Shown piece after piece: positions 1 to 10,273 of a stretch of DNA of 64,000 nucleotides (within the stretch, counting starts at the first letter, position 1; each line of letters begins with the position of its first letter). A model generated the notes under the pieces. It was not told where the DNA came from, searched no databases, and saw only the letters and a list, made by a program, of their open reading frames with translations. Source of the stretch: Sulfurisphaera tokodaii str. 7 (GTDB lineage Archaea > Thermoproteota > Thermoprotei_A > Sulfolobales > Sulfolobaceae); assembly GCF_000011205.1 (NCBI RefSeq), contig NC_003106.2, positions 2,432,001 through 2,496,000 on the forward strand. The letters are read 5' to 3'. The position numbers and the translations under genes are program-made.

Positions 1-1
1 T

Positions 2-397
2 TTCTTCGGAATGGCTATCTCTTTACTTCTCTTCTCTTTATTAAAATCGAGTATACCGGCTACCACAGCACTAATACTATATGGTTTACAGAATTTGTTT
101 TCACAAGCAGGACCTGGTTCAGTAAGTGCTTCTGGTATGCTAGGTGTGGAACTAGCACCCACTAAGGTTAGAGGACTTGTTCAGTCTTTAACAGTAGCTT
201 CTGGTAGAATAGGAGCAGCACTAACAGCTTTCGTCTTTCCAGCTTTATTTAATACCTATGGAGAATCTTTTGCCGTAGCATTCCTAAGTTCTGTTGCATT
301 CGTTGCGGCCGTCTTAACGTTAATTGCAGTACCGGAGACGAAAGGAAAGCCATTAGAAGTTTCTTCGCAAGAAGATCTTATTGTTCAAGAAATTTAA
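2..397 (+). CDS. MFS transporter, C-terminal fragment (5' end outside window)
   Basis: The reading frame is open to the left edge, so the gene begins upstream and only about 131 C-terminal residues are visible. These hold four hydrophobic segments, a loop with KVRG typical of major facilitator transporters, and the closing motif PETKGKPLE, which matches the PETKGxxLE signature that ends the last transmembrane segment of sugar-porter-type MFS proteins. It should act in the cytoplasmic membrane. The substrate cannot be read from this part. The first ATG at 11 is an internal methionine. The downstream flank is short, AT-rich and has no obvious terminator beyond a T-run. Confidence 0.8.
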   Translation, partial: FFGMAISLLLFSLLKSSIPATTALILYGLQNLFSQAGPGSVSASGMLGVELAPTKVRGLVQSLTVASGRIGAALTAFVFPALFNTYGESFAVAFLSSVAFVAAVLTLIAVPETKGKPLEVSSQEDLIVQEI

Positions 398-450
398 TTT
401 TTTTATAAATTAATATACTTTATCCATTGGGCTCATAAATTTATTATCTT

Positions 451-834
451 ATGGAGTATAAGTATACCATAATGTTGGAAAAAATTCGTTTAGCTCATGA
501 TGTTTACTTTGAGGAAGCTGATGAGTTGCTTTCTAGGGGTGATCTTGTTCAAGCTTCGGAAAAGTATTATAAGGCTGCAGAAGAAGCAATAAAATATCTT
601 ACATATGTGAATTCAATTAAGGTCGAGAAATGGGATCTAAAGACAATAAATTCAGCTGTATATGAGCTATCAAAGAAATATGGAGATTTTGTCTTAGAAG
701 CTTGGAAGAGCGCTGTAGCATTAGATACAGTAAATCTTAGTAAAGATTTAATAACGCATTTAAGGGAGGATATTAAGAAACTGATCGAAATTGCCGATCG
801 AGAGCTTTATAATCAATTGGCTAAAAGAAGCTGA
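451..834 (+). CDS. PaREP1-like (HEPN-type helical) protein
   Basis: A 127-residue, all-helical, charged protein. Residues 21-50 carry the pattern EADELLSRGDLVQASEKYYK, the core of the PaREP1 family of crenarchaeal proteins, which are related to HEPN domains. It also has the AWKSA segment typical of the family's second half, but the usual LHxxGFHE motif is absent; that motif occurs in the broken downstream copy. Function is unknown; HEPN relatives are often RNases or toxin partners, which is inference here. It shares an exact 86-bp block with the next reading frame, so the gene may be a recombinant of two paralogues. Confidence 0.6.
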   Translation: MEYKYTIMLEKIRLAHDVYFEEADELLSRGDLVQASEKYYKAAEEAIKYLTYVNSIKVEKWDLKTINSAVYELSKKYGDFVLEAWKSAVALDTVNLSKDLITHLREDIKKLIEIADRELYNQLAKRS

Positions 835-912
835 TGAGTTGCTTTCTAGGGGTGATCTTGTTCAAGCTTCGGAAAAGTATTATAAGGCTGCAGAAGAAGC
901 AATAAAATATCT
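514..912 (+). repeat. 86-bp perfect direct repeat (514-599 and 827-912)
   Basis: Positions 514-599 and 827-912 are identical over 86 bp and are offset by 313 bp. Both copies encode the same stretch of a PaREP1-like helix (ADELLSRGDLVQASEKYY). Identity ends abruptly at both edges, at g513/a826 and t600/a913. That is what a recent duplication or gene conversion would leave, since synonymous sites have not diverged. Confidence 0.9.
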
Positions 913-1160
913 AAGTAAAGAGAAAAAATACTTTATGCTATTTAGAGTTCTTGAAAAAGAAAAGATGGAAGGCCGAATTGTTATTTAAAGCTGCAGAAGA
1001 GTTAGATAAGATATTTCCAGGGATTTGGAAAGCATGGAAAAGTGCGTGGTTTCTTCATGTTTATGGGTTTCATGAAATGAGCCTAAATAAGGAGATTATA
1101 AGTGTTGAATCTAATATTGTTAAGACGAGGCTATTTGAAATACTGAGAAGTGAGCTTTAA
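827..1160 (+). pseudogene. Frameshifted second PaREP1-like copy
   Basis: One frame reads the conserved EADELL...AEEAIKYL segment and runs to a stop at 988. The second half of the family (LFKAAEELDKIF, then AWKSAWFLHVYGFHE) continues in another frame to 1160. The switch point lies in an A-rich run at about 951-965 (gaaaaagaaaag), so a single-base indel there explains the break. No start codon of its own precedes the repeat block: upstream in this frame lies only the 3' end of the previous gene. It could be a translated relic, but it reads as a decaying duplicate. Confidence 0.6.
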
Positions 1161-1304
1161 TAATTTTAAATAAGATAATTTTCTTAAACCACTATTAACG
1201 CCACGCGGATTAAAAGATAAAGCTTGTGTAAAATACTGGGGCTAACTGTAAATGATAGAATATGCTTTAGAAACTGTTTTTAGCTTAATACCAAATTACT
1301 ATCT

Positions 1305-1586
1305 ATGTCGTTTTTAAGGAAGAACTCGCTAAGCTTTTTAAAGGAAGCTGAAAGGAATTTAGATGAAGGTGAGTATAATTTAGCTATGTTTCATTTAGAA
1401 CAAGCGTTACAGCTTACTTTAAAATTCATTTTATATTAGAGGACCGGTACTTATGAGAGGACTCATAATTTAATTAAACTCTTAGAAGATGTGATAAGAA
1501 TTACAAAAATGGGGGCGTTCAGTAATAAATCTTTCGGTCATACTTCAAGCATAGTACTAGCTAAGATTGCCACGTGGGCCCTCTAG
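1305..1586 (+). pseudogene. HEPN-domain protein remnant with in-frame stop
   Basis: From ATG 1305 the frame encodes SLSFLKEAERNLDEGEYNLA and FHLEQALQLTLKFILY, a clear HEPN-type helix pair. It then meets TAG at 1437-1439 and continues in the same frame with GTYERTHNLIKLLEDV, the expected next part of a HEPN domain. After about residue 65 homology gives way to a 58-bp repeat shared with 19689-19747, and the frame closes at 1586 next to the IS110 element. A nonsense mutation plus truncation is the likely history. HEPN proteins usually pair with a nucleotidyltransferase; none is present here. Confidence 0.6.
1514..1571. repeat. Dispersed ~58-bp repeat, copy 1
   Basis: The block begins GGCGTTCAGTAATAAA and ends CTAGCTAAGATTGCC. 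It recurs in the same orientation at 19689-19747 with roughly 80 percent identity and one indel (my own eye alignment). Neither copy lies in an intact gene; here it joins a HEPN relic to the flank of an IS110 element. It may be the end of a lost mobile element. I do not recognise the family. Confidence 0.6.
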
Positions 1587-1597
1587 ACCCACGTGGC
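1569..1597. terminator. 10-bp perfect hairpin beside the IS110 transposase end
   Basis: GCCACGTGGG (1569-1578) pairs exactly with CCCACGTGGC (1588-1597) around a 9-nt loop. It lies just downstream of the transposase stop codon on the minus strand. In an AT-rich chromosome such a GC-rich stem stands out. It could be a terminator, an end structure of the element or an insulating hairpin. There is no U-tract immediately after it on the minus strand. Confidence 0.5.
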
Positions 1598-1620
1598 GAT
1601 TAAGGGGAAGGGACCTTTAA

Positions 1621-2616
1621 TCACTTTGGCTCATAAGGCTTATTATTATACCAAACACTCCATACAATCCTAGCTAATTTCCTTGCCAAAGCAGTATACA
1701 ACTTCTTACCTTGCAACCTATCCTTATGAGACTCATAAAACTTCAACAATGTTGGATTCCTAGAATAATTCATCTCAGCCAAAAAGTAGAATAAGCTACG
1801 CAAGTACTTATTACCCCTCTTCGAAATCCCCCTACTTATTACAGCCTTACCACTCCTCTCCACAACGGGATCTAAACCACAATAAGCCACAAAAGATTCT
1901 GGCTTAGGAAAACGCTTAACATCACCAACAACACCAATAATTATACCAGCTGCAAGCCTCCCAATCCCCGGGATCGTTAACAAAACGTGGTTCTCGGGAA
2001 CTTGCTCCTCAATCATTTTCTTAACTTCTTTCAACCTCTCTTCTGTTTCCAAGAGTGTTTTTGCCAATACTCTAATTTCCTCAAGTACTATTGGTGTGTA
2101 TTCTAGTTGGTATAGTTCTTCTTGCGCAAAATCTCCATTTGCGAGTTTTTCCAACCTTTCCTTACTTATCTTGTCATTATCACTTACTAAGAATAATGTC
2201 CTCTTCAGCCTGTTCTTGTACTTTACTTCTATATCCTTGAGGAAGAGGTAAAGTGTTACCAGTTCCCTCAAGGGGTTGTATTCATACTCCTTTGCCTTGT
2301 CAACCATGTTTTCTAATTTTTCAGCATCATAAAAATCTGTTTTCTTCCCCCTAAACTCCTTTTCTCTTGATAACACGTTTGGGCTCACTTGTAGTACTTT
2401 TACACCCTTCTCCTTGAAGTACTGGCTAGGCCTTATTGCGTATACTCCCGTAGGTTCTAGAACTATTAGGCAAGGCTTCATTTCGAGGATTTCCTCGTAA
2501 CCCTTCAAGTTGTTCTTGTATTTTCTTTCCCTCCCCCTACTTGTAATTAGATAATCTTTTGATACATCTATTCCTAATACCCCTACCTCTTTACCTATAT
2601 GCGTGGATTTTTCCAC
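1621..2616 (-). CDS. IS110-family transposase
   Basis: A 331-residue recombinase. The N-terminal RuvC-like DEDD domain shows GIDVSKDY (first Asp), LEPTGVY (Glu) and KTDFYDAEKL (last two Asp). The C-terminal Transposase_20 part has LLTIPGIGRLAA, a helix-hairpin-helix-like segment, and GLDPVVERSG followed by SRGISKRGNKYLR, where the catalytic serine of the family lies. All motifs are present and the length fits an intact enzyme. IS110 recombinases use a bridge RNA from the element's non-coding end to choose donor and target. The neighbouring genes are degraded, as is common at insertion hotspots. Confidence 0.92.
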   Translation of the reverse strand: MEKSTHIGKEVGVLGIDVSKDYLITSRGRERKYKNNLKGYEEILEMKPCLIVLEPTGVYAIRPSQYFKEKGVKVLQVSPNVLSREKEFRGKKTDFYDAEKLENMVDKAKEYEYNPLRELVTLYLFLKDIEVKYKNRLKRTLFLVSDNDKISKERLEKLANGDFAQEELYQLEYTPIVLEEIRVLAKTLLETEERLKEVKKMIEEQVPENHVLLTIPGIGRLAAGIIIGVVGDVKRFPKPESFVAYCGLDPVVERSGKAVISRGISKRGNKYLRSLFYFLAEMNYSRNPTLLKFYESHKDRLQGKKLYTALARKLARIVWSVWYNNKPYEPK

Positions 2617-2697
2617 AATGTTCAGTCCGATGGTAGGGGTTTGTCACGCCCCCATACGAAGACTTTGCTTCAGTTAAGGGGTCGACCATGTTTCCCC

Positions 2698-2789
2698 AGC
2701 CGAGGAGTATTATTCTCCCCGGCTAATAAAACCTATATAGGTTAAGGGGGCGGAAAGCCTCGCCTTTTAAGGCGGGGATGGATAGCCCC
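2698..2789 (+). other. Structured left-end region upstream of tnpB
   Basis: Three foldable elements lie in tandem: AGCCG/CGGCT with an inner GGAG/CTCC stem (2698-2724), the 14-bp perfect palindrome AACCTATATAGGTT (2730-2743), and a nested stem at 2746-2789 in which GGGGC pairs with GCCCC outside a CGCCTT/AAGGCG core. Subterminal hairpins of this kind are recognised by TnpA in IS200/IS605 elements. The inner stem resembles the one at the right end (3982-4000). The region could equally be the right end of an older element. A TATA-like stretch follows at 2795-2811. Confidence 0.5.
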
Positions 2790-2828
2790 TTATAAAGTTT
2801 AAATATTAGCTCTTTTAATTTTCTCCTA

Positions 2829-3974
2829 ATGGCTAGGAGGGTTAAAGCGATCAGAGCTACTGTTTCGATGAAGATCGCCCTATCTGAACCCCTCCTAGCC
2901 CTTGTGAATAACTACGTTAAGGCACTACGTTATTCGTTGTTTTGGTTGAAAGAAAATGTGAAAAATCCGGAAGAGAAGGGTGTGTTAGGAAGAGTCCATG
3001 AGGAGTTATATGATAAGTTAAGAGGGGAATACAATCTACCATCAAAGGTTGCTGAGGACTGTTATAGGGATGCACTCTCAGTATACAAGGGTTGGTATAA
3101 TAACCCAAGGAGGGGTAGGTTTCCTAGAGTGTATAAGCCAACTGTATGGTTAACACCAAAAGCAAGTTATAACATAGATTTTAACAAGATGGTGGCTAGG
3201 ATTGCTGGTGTCGGTGAGCTCCCAATCCTTGGTTATCCTAGAAACATTAAGGACTACATGGACTGGAAGATGAAGGAGGCAAGGTTGGTAATCAAGGGTG
3301 ATAAAGCGTTTCTTAAAGTAGTTTTTGAGAAAAAGAAAGTAAAAATTCAACCTAGGGGTAGTGTTGCTGTTGATATTAACATGAATGAGATTGTTGTTGG
3401 TAAGGATGATACTCGTTATGTTAGGATTTTCACACGCCTTCATGAGGTTCATCATTGGAAGTCTTTAGCTGAAGCTCTGCAGAGAAAGTACTCAAGGAGG
3501 TGGAGGGTGAATAAGGGAATTCTTGTAAGGATTAAGTACTTCTACTCTAAGGCTAAGCGAATCATGGAGGACTTTGCTAGGAAGGTTGGGAAGTGGGTTG
3601 TTGAGGTTGCAGAGGATTTTGGTGCTAATGTTATTAAGTTAGAGAACCTCAAGAATTTGATTAAACATGTTAATAAATTACCATCTGAGTTTAGGGATAA
3701 ACTGTATTTGATGCAATACCGTCGTGTTCAGTATTGGATTGAATGGCAGGCTAAGAAACACGGCTTGTTGGTTGTGTATGTTAATCCTCACTATTCTTCT
3801 GTCTCTTGTCCTAAGTGTGGAAAGAAGATGGTTGAGGTTTCTTATCGTTGGTTTAAGTGTATTTGTGGTTATGAGAATGATAGGGATGTTATTGGAATTA
3901 TGAATCTTAACAGGAGGGGGTCTCTGACCCTCTCGTCTGCCCCTCAAATGAGGGATGTAGTCCCGAACCGATGA
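2829..3974 (+). CDS. tnpB: TnpB, RNA-guided nuclease of IS605-type element (no TnpA partner)
   Basis: A 381-residue protein. The C-terminal RuvC nuclease shows [12 protein letters not shown] (Asp), [10 protein letters not shown] (Glu) and [14 protein letters not shown] (last Asp). Between the last two acidic motifs lies a four-cysteine zinc finger, SCPKCGKK then CICGYEN. All catalytic and zinc residues are present, so it may be active. TnpB cuts DNA guided by an RNA made from the element's right end. No Y1 or serine transposase gene is adjacent, so the element cannot move by itself. ATG 2829 is supported by a TATA box at about 2795-2811. Confidence 0.9.
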   Translation: MARRVKAIRATVSMKIALSEPLLALVNNYVKALRYSLFWLKENVKNPEEKGVLGRVHEELYDKLRGEYNLPSKVAEDCYRDALSVYKGWYNNPRRGRFPRVYKPTVWLTPKASYNIDFNKMVARIAGVGELPILGYPRNIKDYMDWKMKEARLVIKGDKAFLKVVFEKKKVKIQPRGSVAVDINMNEIVVGKDDTRYVRIFTRLHEVHHWKSLAEALQRKYSRRWRVNKGILVRIKYFYSKAKRIMEDFARKVGKWVVEVAEDFGANVIKLENLKNLIKHVNKLPSEFRDKLYLMQYRRVQYWIEWQAKKHGLLVVYVNPHYSSVSCPKCGKKMVEVSYRWFKCICGYENDRDVIGIMNLNRRGSLTLSSAPQMRDVVPNR

Positions 3975-4010
3975 GGGGAACCCTCGCCTTCAGGGCGGGG
4001 ATGAAGTCAG
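3890..4010 (+). ncRNA. Right end and likely omega RNA of the tnpB element
   Basis: The last codons of tnpB and the following 36 bases hold GC-rich inverted repeats ending in a stem CCTCGCC / GGCGGGG (3982-3988 with 3994-4000, one G-U pair) and the tail ATGAAGTCAG. In IS200/IS605 elements this region is transcribed into the omega RNA that guides TnpB, with guide sequence read from the flank after about 4010. The exact end is inferred from where the conserved-looking sequence stops. Confidence 0.5.
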
Positions 4011-4589
4011 ATTCCTAATTATTTCATATCATATAATTATGCATTAAAGGTCAATTCAGAGCTCTTTGAGATGAATAGTTAGTATAGAGTATTATAGTCC
4101 TTGGCTAATATTAGTTAGCTTGCTAATTAGGTAGAAGGGATTAACTGTAAATGCTTTATAAATTTAGTGTAGTTTAAGAACTAGCAATTCGGCAAAATTG
4201 CATGAGAATGCAAACCCAAAATCTGATCAATAATGTTCATCCTATTAAGTATGGTAACGTAGTATACTAGCTTATTTATGTTAAATAAAAATTGTCTGAT
4301 AAGGAATTAATTAATAATCAAGCTCAGAATAAATCCTTATATCGTTTCTATTACTCCTAAACTGATAAGGAATTGTACATAAAGGGACGTCTTTAGGATT
4401 ATGAGAAGACCACTAAGCTAAAGATTTTTAATTAGCTATCTCAAAACTTTTAAACTTTTAATTTTTTTATGTTACTCGTTTATTATTTACTCCCTTTTAT
4501 TAAAATTATAATATTCAAACTTTCAAGTTTAAACACTTCAAACTAGATTAACAAAAGTTTATATTTTAGGATTCCATATTATATAGTGG
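4011..4589. other. Long intergenic region after tnpB
   Basis: No coding sequence is visible here. I see a perfect 6-bp hairpin TTGCAT-GAGA-ATGCAA near 4197-4212, a 13-base direct repeat CTGATAAGGAATT at about 4293 and 4360, and a TATA-like element (gtttatattttagg) near 4556-4569 that fits the start of the next gene. The rest is AT-rich and looks like unconstrained sequence or decayed element flank. Confidence 0.4.
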
Positions 4590-7664
<3,075 letters not shown>

Positions 7665-7725
7665 AAAGTCTCTTTCTCGTTTGGAAATTATAAGGTTTTT
7701 TTATTCTTATTACGAAGATAAATTA

Positions 7726-8631
7726 ATGATTGATGTATTTGGGCTGGTAAAGAAATATAGTAAAAGGGAAGTTTTATCTAATGTTTCATTAGGAGTTAGG
7801 AAGGGTGAGTTTGTATCATTAATTGGTCCTAATGGTGCAGGAAAAACTACATTAATAAGAAGTATTTTAACTTTGATAAAACCGGACAAGGGAGAAGTGA
7901 GAATAATGGGTAAAGATCCCTTTAAGGATAAGAGCATCTTTAAAAATCTTGGATACGTGCAAGAGTTACCAAATTTACCTCCCTTTATGACTGGAAGGGA
8001 GGTATTGATGTTATCAGCTAAATTAAAGGGAGCTAAAAAAGATGATGTAGATGAGTTGCTAGACATTGTTGGGATGGCCGAATTTGCAGATAGGCAAATT
8101 GCTAAATATAGTAAAGGAATGACTCAAAGAATAGCTATTGCTGAAGCATTATTAGGAAATCCAGAAGTTATGATACTTGATGAGCCCAATATAGGTATAG
8201 ATCCAATATTTAGTGTAAAGGTTAGAGAGATGTTTAATAAGTTAAAGAAAAACGGTTCTTCAATTTTAATGACGTCACATGAGTTAGAGGATGTTAAAAA
8301 GCTCTCTGATAGGGTTTATATGATCTATAAGGGTAAAATAGTTTTTGAGGGTAGTGTTGAGCAACTAGTTAGAGAATTTCTCGGGATAAATGTAATTATT
8401 GAGACTAATGAAGTCGAAAAGGTTCTTAATCTAGTTAGTTCATTAGAATATGTAAAGAGAGTTTATAGAGAAAATTCAAGAGTTGTTGTATCTCTTTCAG
8501 AGGATAAAAGGGAAGAGTTACTTAAGTCTTTAATTCAATCTAACATTAGCGTTAAAGGTTTTTATTTGGATTTAAATTTAGAGGAAGCTTATGCTAGGGC
8601 GATAAATAGTGTTGGAAATAATGCTTTATGA
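7726..8631 (+). CDS. ABC transporter ATP-binding protein
   Basis: ATPase of an ABC-2-type exporter, with Walker A GPNGAGKTT, signature YSKGMTQRIAIAEAL, Walker B VMILDEPNIG and the switch histidine in MTSHELEDV. The open frame reaches back to a TTG at 7681, but family alignment and an upstream TATA-like stretch favour ATG 7726 (MIDVFGLVKKYS), giving 301 residues. The C-terminal 80 residues form the extra domain seen in drug, bacteriocin or NosF-like exporters. It overlaps the permease gene by 23 bp, so the pair forms one unit. The substrate is unknown. Confidence 0.9.
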   Translation: MIDVFGLVKKYSKREVLSNVSLGVRKGEFVSLIGPNGAGKTTLIRSILTLIKPDKGEVRIMGKDPFKDKSIFKNLGYVQELPNLPPFMTGREVLMLSAKLKGAKKDDVDELLDIVGMAEFADRQIAKYSKGMTQRIAIAEALLGNPEVMILDEPNIGIDPIFSVKVREMFNKLKKNGSSILMTSHELEDVKKLSDRVYMIYKGKIVFEGSVEQLVREFLGINVIIETNEVEKVLNLVSSLEYVKRVYRENSRVVVSLSEDKREELLKSLIQSNISVKGFYLDLNLEEAYARAINSVGNNAL

Positions 8632-9442
8632 GTGGAGAAGGGCTTTTTCGAGAAAGAAAGTTATTGTACTTATTGCTATTTCTTTATTCTTTGAAATAGC
8701 TGTTTATCTTGCTGTAGCTTTTGTCCCATCAGAGAGAGTTAGAGTCTTACTCACGCCTCTTTATCCTTATATGTGGGCATTAGGGACTCTTTTACCTCAA
8801 AGTCTTCTTCTTCATTTTTTAGCAATATCTATATCGTCTGGTTCGATGTCAGAAGAGTATGAACAAGGCACAATAGATTTCTTCCTTACTAAAGCTATAA
8901 CTAGATTTAGATTTATAATGGAGAAATGGTTAGGCTCATTTATATTATTATCCTCCATTTATGGTATTATGGTTATCCTCTCAGTAGTTATGTCCTATTT
9001 GTTATTTGGCAATCAAGATGAAATTGGAATTTTGCCAGAAATAATTGCTTCTGTACTTTTCTCTTCATTAGTATTTTTCAATATAGCTTTTATGATAGGA
9101 GAAATGTTAAGGAGAAGTAGCCTATCATTCATAATCTCAAGTTCTTTGCTTATTGGTTCTATATTAGTTTCCGATGTACTAGAGTTTATTGATATATTAA
9201 CGCATTCAGCACAATATGTGATAATAGCTGAGTATTTGCCTTCATGGGGTGCTACACAGCTACCTTTTATAATAGTTTCTAATTCACCATTTAGTATCAT
9301 AGTTCAAGCAATTGATTTACTTCCTTCAATATCAACTGATTTAATTTCTGCCTTAATTTCTGTCTTAGTTTACTCTTTATTTTCTCTCTCACTAGGAGTG
9401 ATAAGTTTCTTATATAGAGACATACCTAAAAAAGTAACTTAA
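8609..9442 (+). CDS. ABC-2-type permease
   Basis: A 277-residue membrane protein with six predicted transmembrane segments, at about 18-38, 60-80, 108-135, 145-170, 172-192 and 245-268. The stretch SGSMSEEYEQGTIDFFLTKA is the cytoplasmic signature of NosY/ABC-2 permeases. Translation starts at GTG 8609 or ATG 8621, both inside the ATPase gene. It forms the membrane half of the exporter with the preceding ATPase. The substrate cannot be inferred. Confidence 0.85.
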   Translation: MLEIMLYEWRRAFSRKKVIVLIAISLFFEIAVYLAVAFVPSERVRVLLTPLYPYMWALGTLLPQSLLLHFLAISISSGSMSEEYEQGTIDFFLTKAITRFRFIMEKWLGSFILLSSIYGIMVILSVVMSYLLFGNQDEIGILPEIIASVLFSSLVFFNIAFMIGEMLRRSSLSFIISSSLLIGSILVSDVLEFIDILTHSAQYVIIAEYLPSWGATQLPFIIVSNSPFSIIVQAIDLLPSISTDLISALISVLVYSLFSLSLGVISFLYRDIPKKVT

Positions 9443-9569
9443 TAGTTCCTAATTCTATTGTCTTTAATCTCGACATAAAAACAGCGAAAAAAGACGAATA
9501 ATGTGAAGAAAAGGAATCTATATGTTACGACTAAGATTTAAAAGTCTAAAAAAGAGAAATATAATAATA

Positions 9570-10265
9570 ATGCTTGGAATTAATATAATAAGTTTAAAAG
9601 GAGGTATCGGGAAATCATTTATAGCTTTTCAATTAGCTAAAAAATTATCAAAAAATAGAAACGTAGTTATCATAGATAGGTCATTATCTAGAACTCTTTC
9701 AAATTATTTTAATATTAAAGACGAATTCCCTAATGGGGATTATAAAAAAGATATTGATAATATACCTCTTGTAAACCTAGGGTGTTCAAGGAATTTTCTC
9801 TCTTTAGATATTGGTAAAATTGTTGAAGAATATAGGAAATATAAAGATTACGATGTAATAATAGTAGATAACCCTCCTCTTTTCTCTGATGAATGTTTTG
9901 AAAAAAACTTAATAGCATGGATAAATGCGTTTAATGAGTACTCTTATAAGGCCATACCTATTTTGGCCCCTCCTGACGAGATAATAGATTATACAATGAG
10001 ACTTATGTTACCTATAAATGATTTTCTTTCTGATCTTATACAGAAAAATCTAGGTTTCAAATCTACAAGATTGTTTAATCCTTTGGCAATAATTGTAAAT
10101 GAAGTCACTGCATCTTATCAAATTAATTTTGAAAACATAAGAAAATACTTTAGAGATACTCTAATTATCACTATTCCATTCGATAAGAAAATTCTCTTAA
10201 ATCCGTATAACGTTGATATAAAAGAATTAGATCCATTAGTAGAATATTTAAGTACTCTAATCTAA
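9570..10265 (+). CDS. MinD/ParA-like ATPase
   Basis: A 231-residue P-loop ATPase with the deviant Walker A motif LKGGIGKSFIAFQLAKKL at its start, followed by VVIIDRSLSRTLSNYF (a modified switch I) and VIIVDNPPLFSDECF (Walker B/switch II, DNPP in place of DTPP). I chose ATG 9570 because the motif then lies at residues 9-16, as in MinD; the longer start at 9522 is possible. No ParB-like gene follows. Instead a membrane kinase starts 9 bp downstream, which argues for one transcript and a linked role, perhaps positioning or signalling. That link is inference. Confidence 0.75.
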   Translation: MLGINIISLKGGIGKSFIAFQLAKKLSKNRNVVIIDRSLSRTLSNYFNIKDEFPNGDYKKDIDNIPLVNLGCSRNFLSLDIGKIVEEYRKYKDYDVIIVDNPPLFSDECFEKNLIAWINAFNEYSYKAIPILAPPDEIIDYTMRLMLPINDFLSDLIQKNLGFKSTRLFNPLAIIVNEVTASYQINFENIRKYFRDTLIITIPFDKKILLNPYNVDIKELDPLVEYLSTLI

Positions 10266-10273
10266 TCAATATC

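Larger units (their letters stand above)
1567..2690 (-). mobile_element. IS110-family insertion sequence (approximate ends)
   Basis: One transposase gene on the minus strand (1621-2616) has short non-coding flanks on each side. IS110 elements usually lack terminal inverted repeats and their ends cannot be fixed without a second copy, so the limits are approximate. The non-coding side upstream of the transposase (2617 to about 2690) is where IS110 elements encode their bridge RNA. The opposite flank holds a strong hairpin at 1569-1597. Confidence 0.55.

Noticed and set aside
3150-3947. Two minus-strand ORFs opposite tnpB (3150-3455 and 3678-3947)
   Set aside because: Antisense shadows of tnpB with Asn/Ile/Thr-rich translations lacking motifs.
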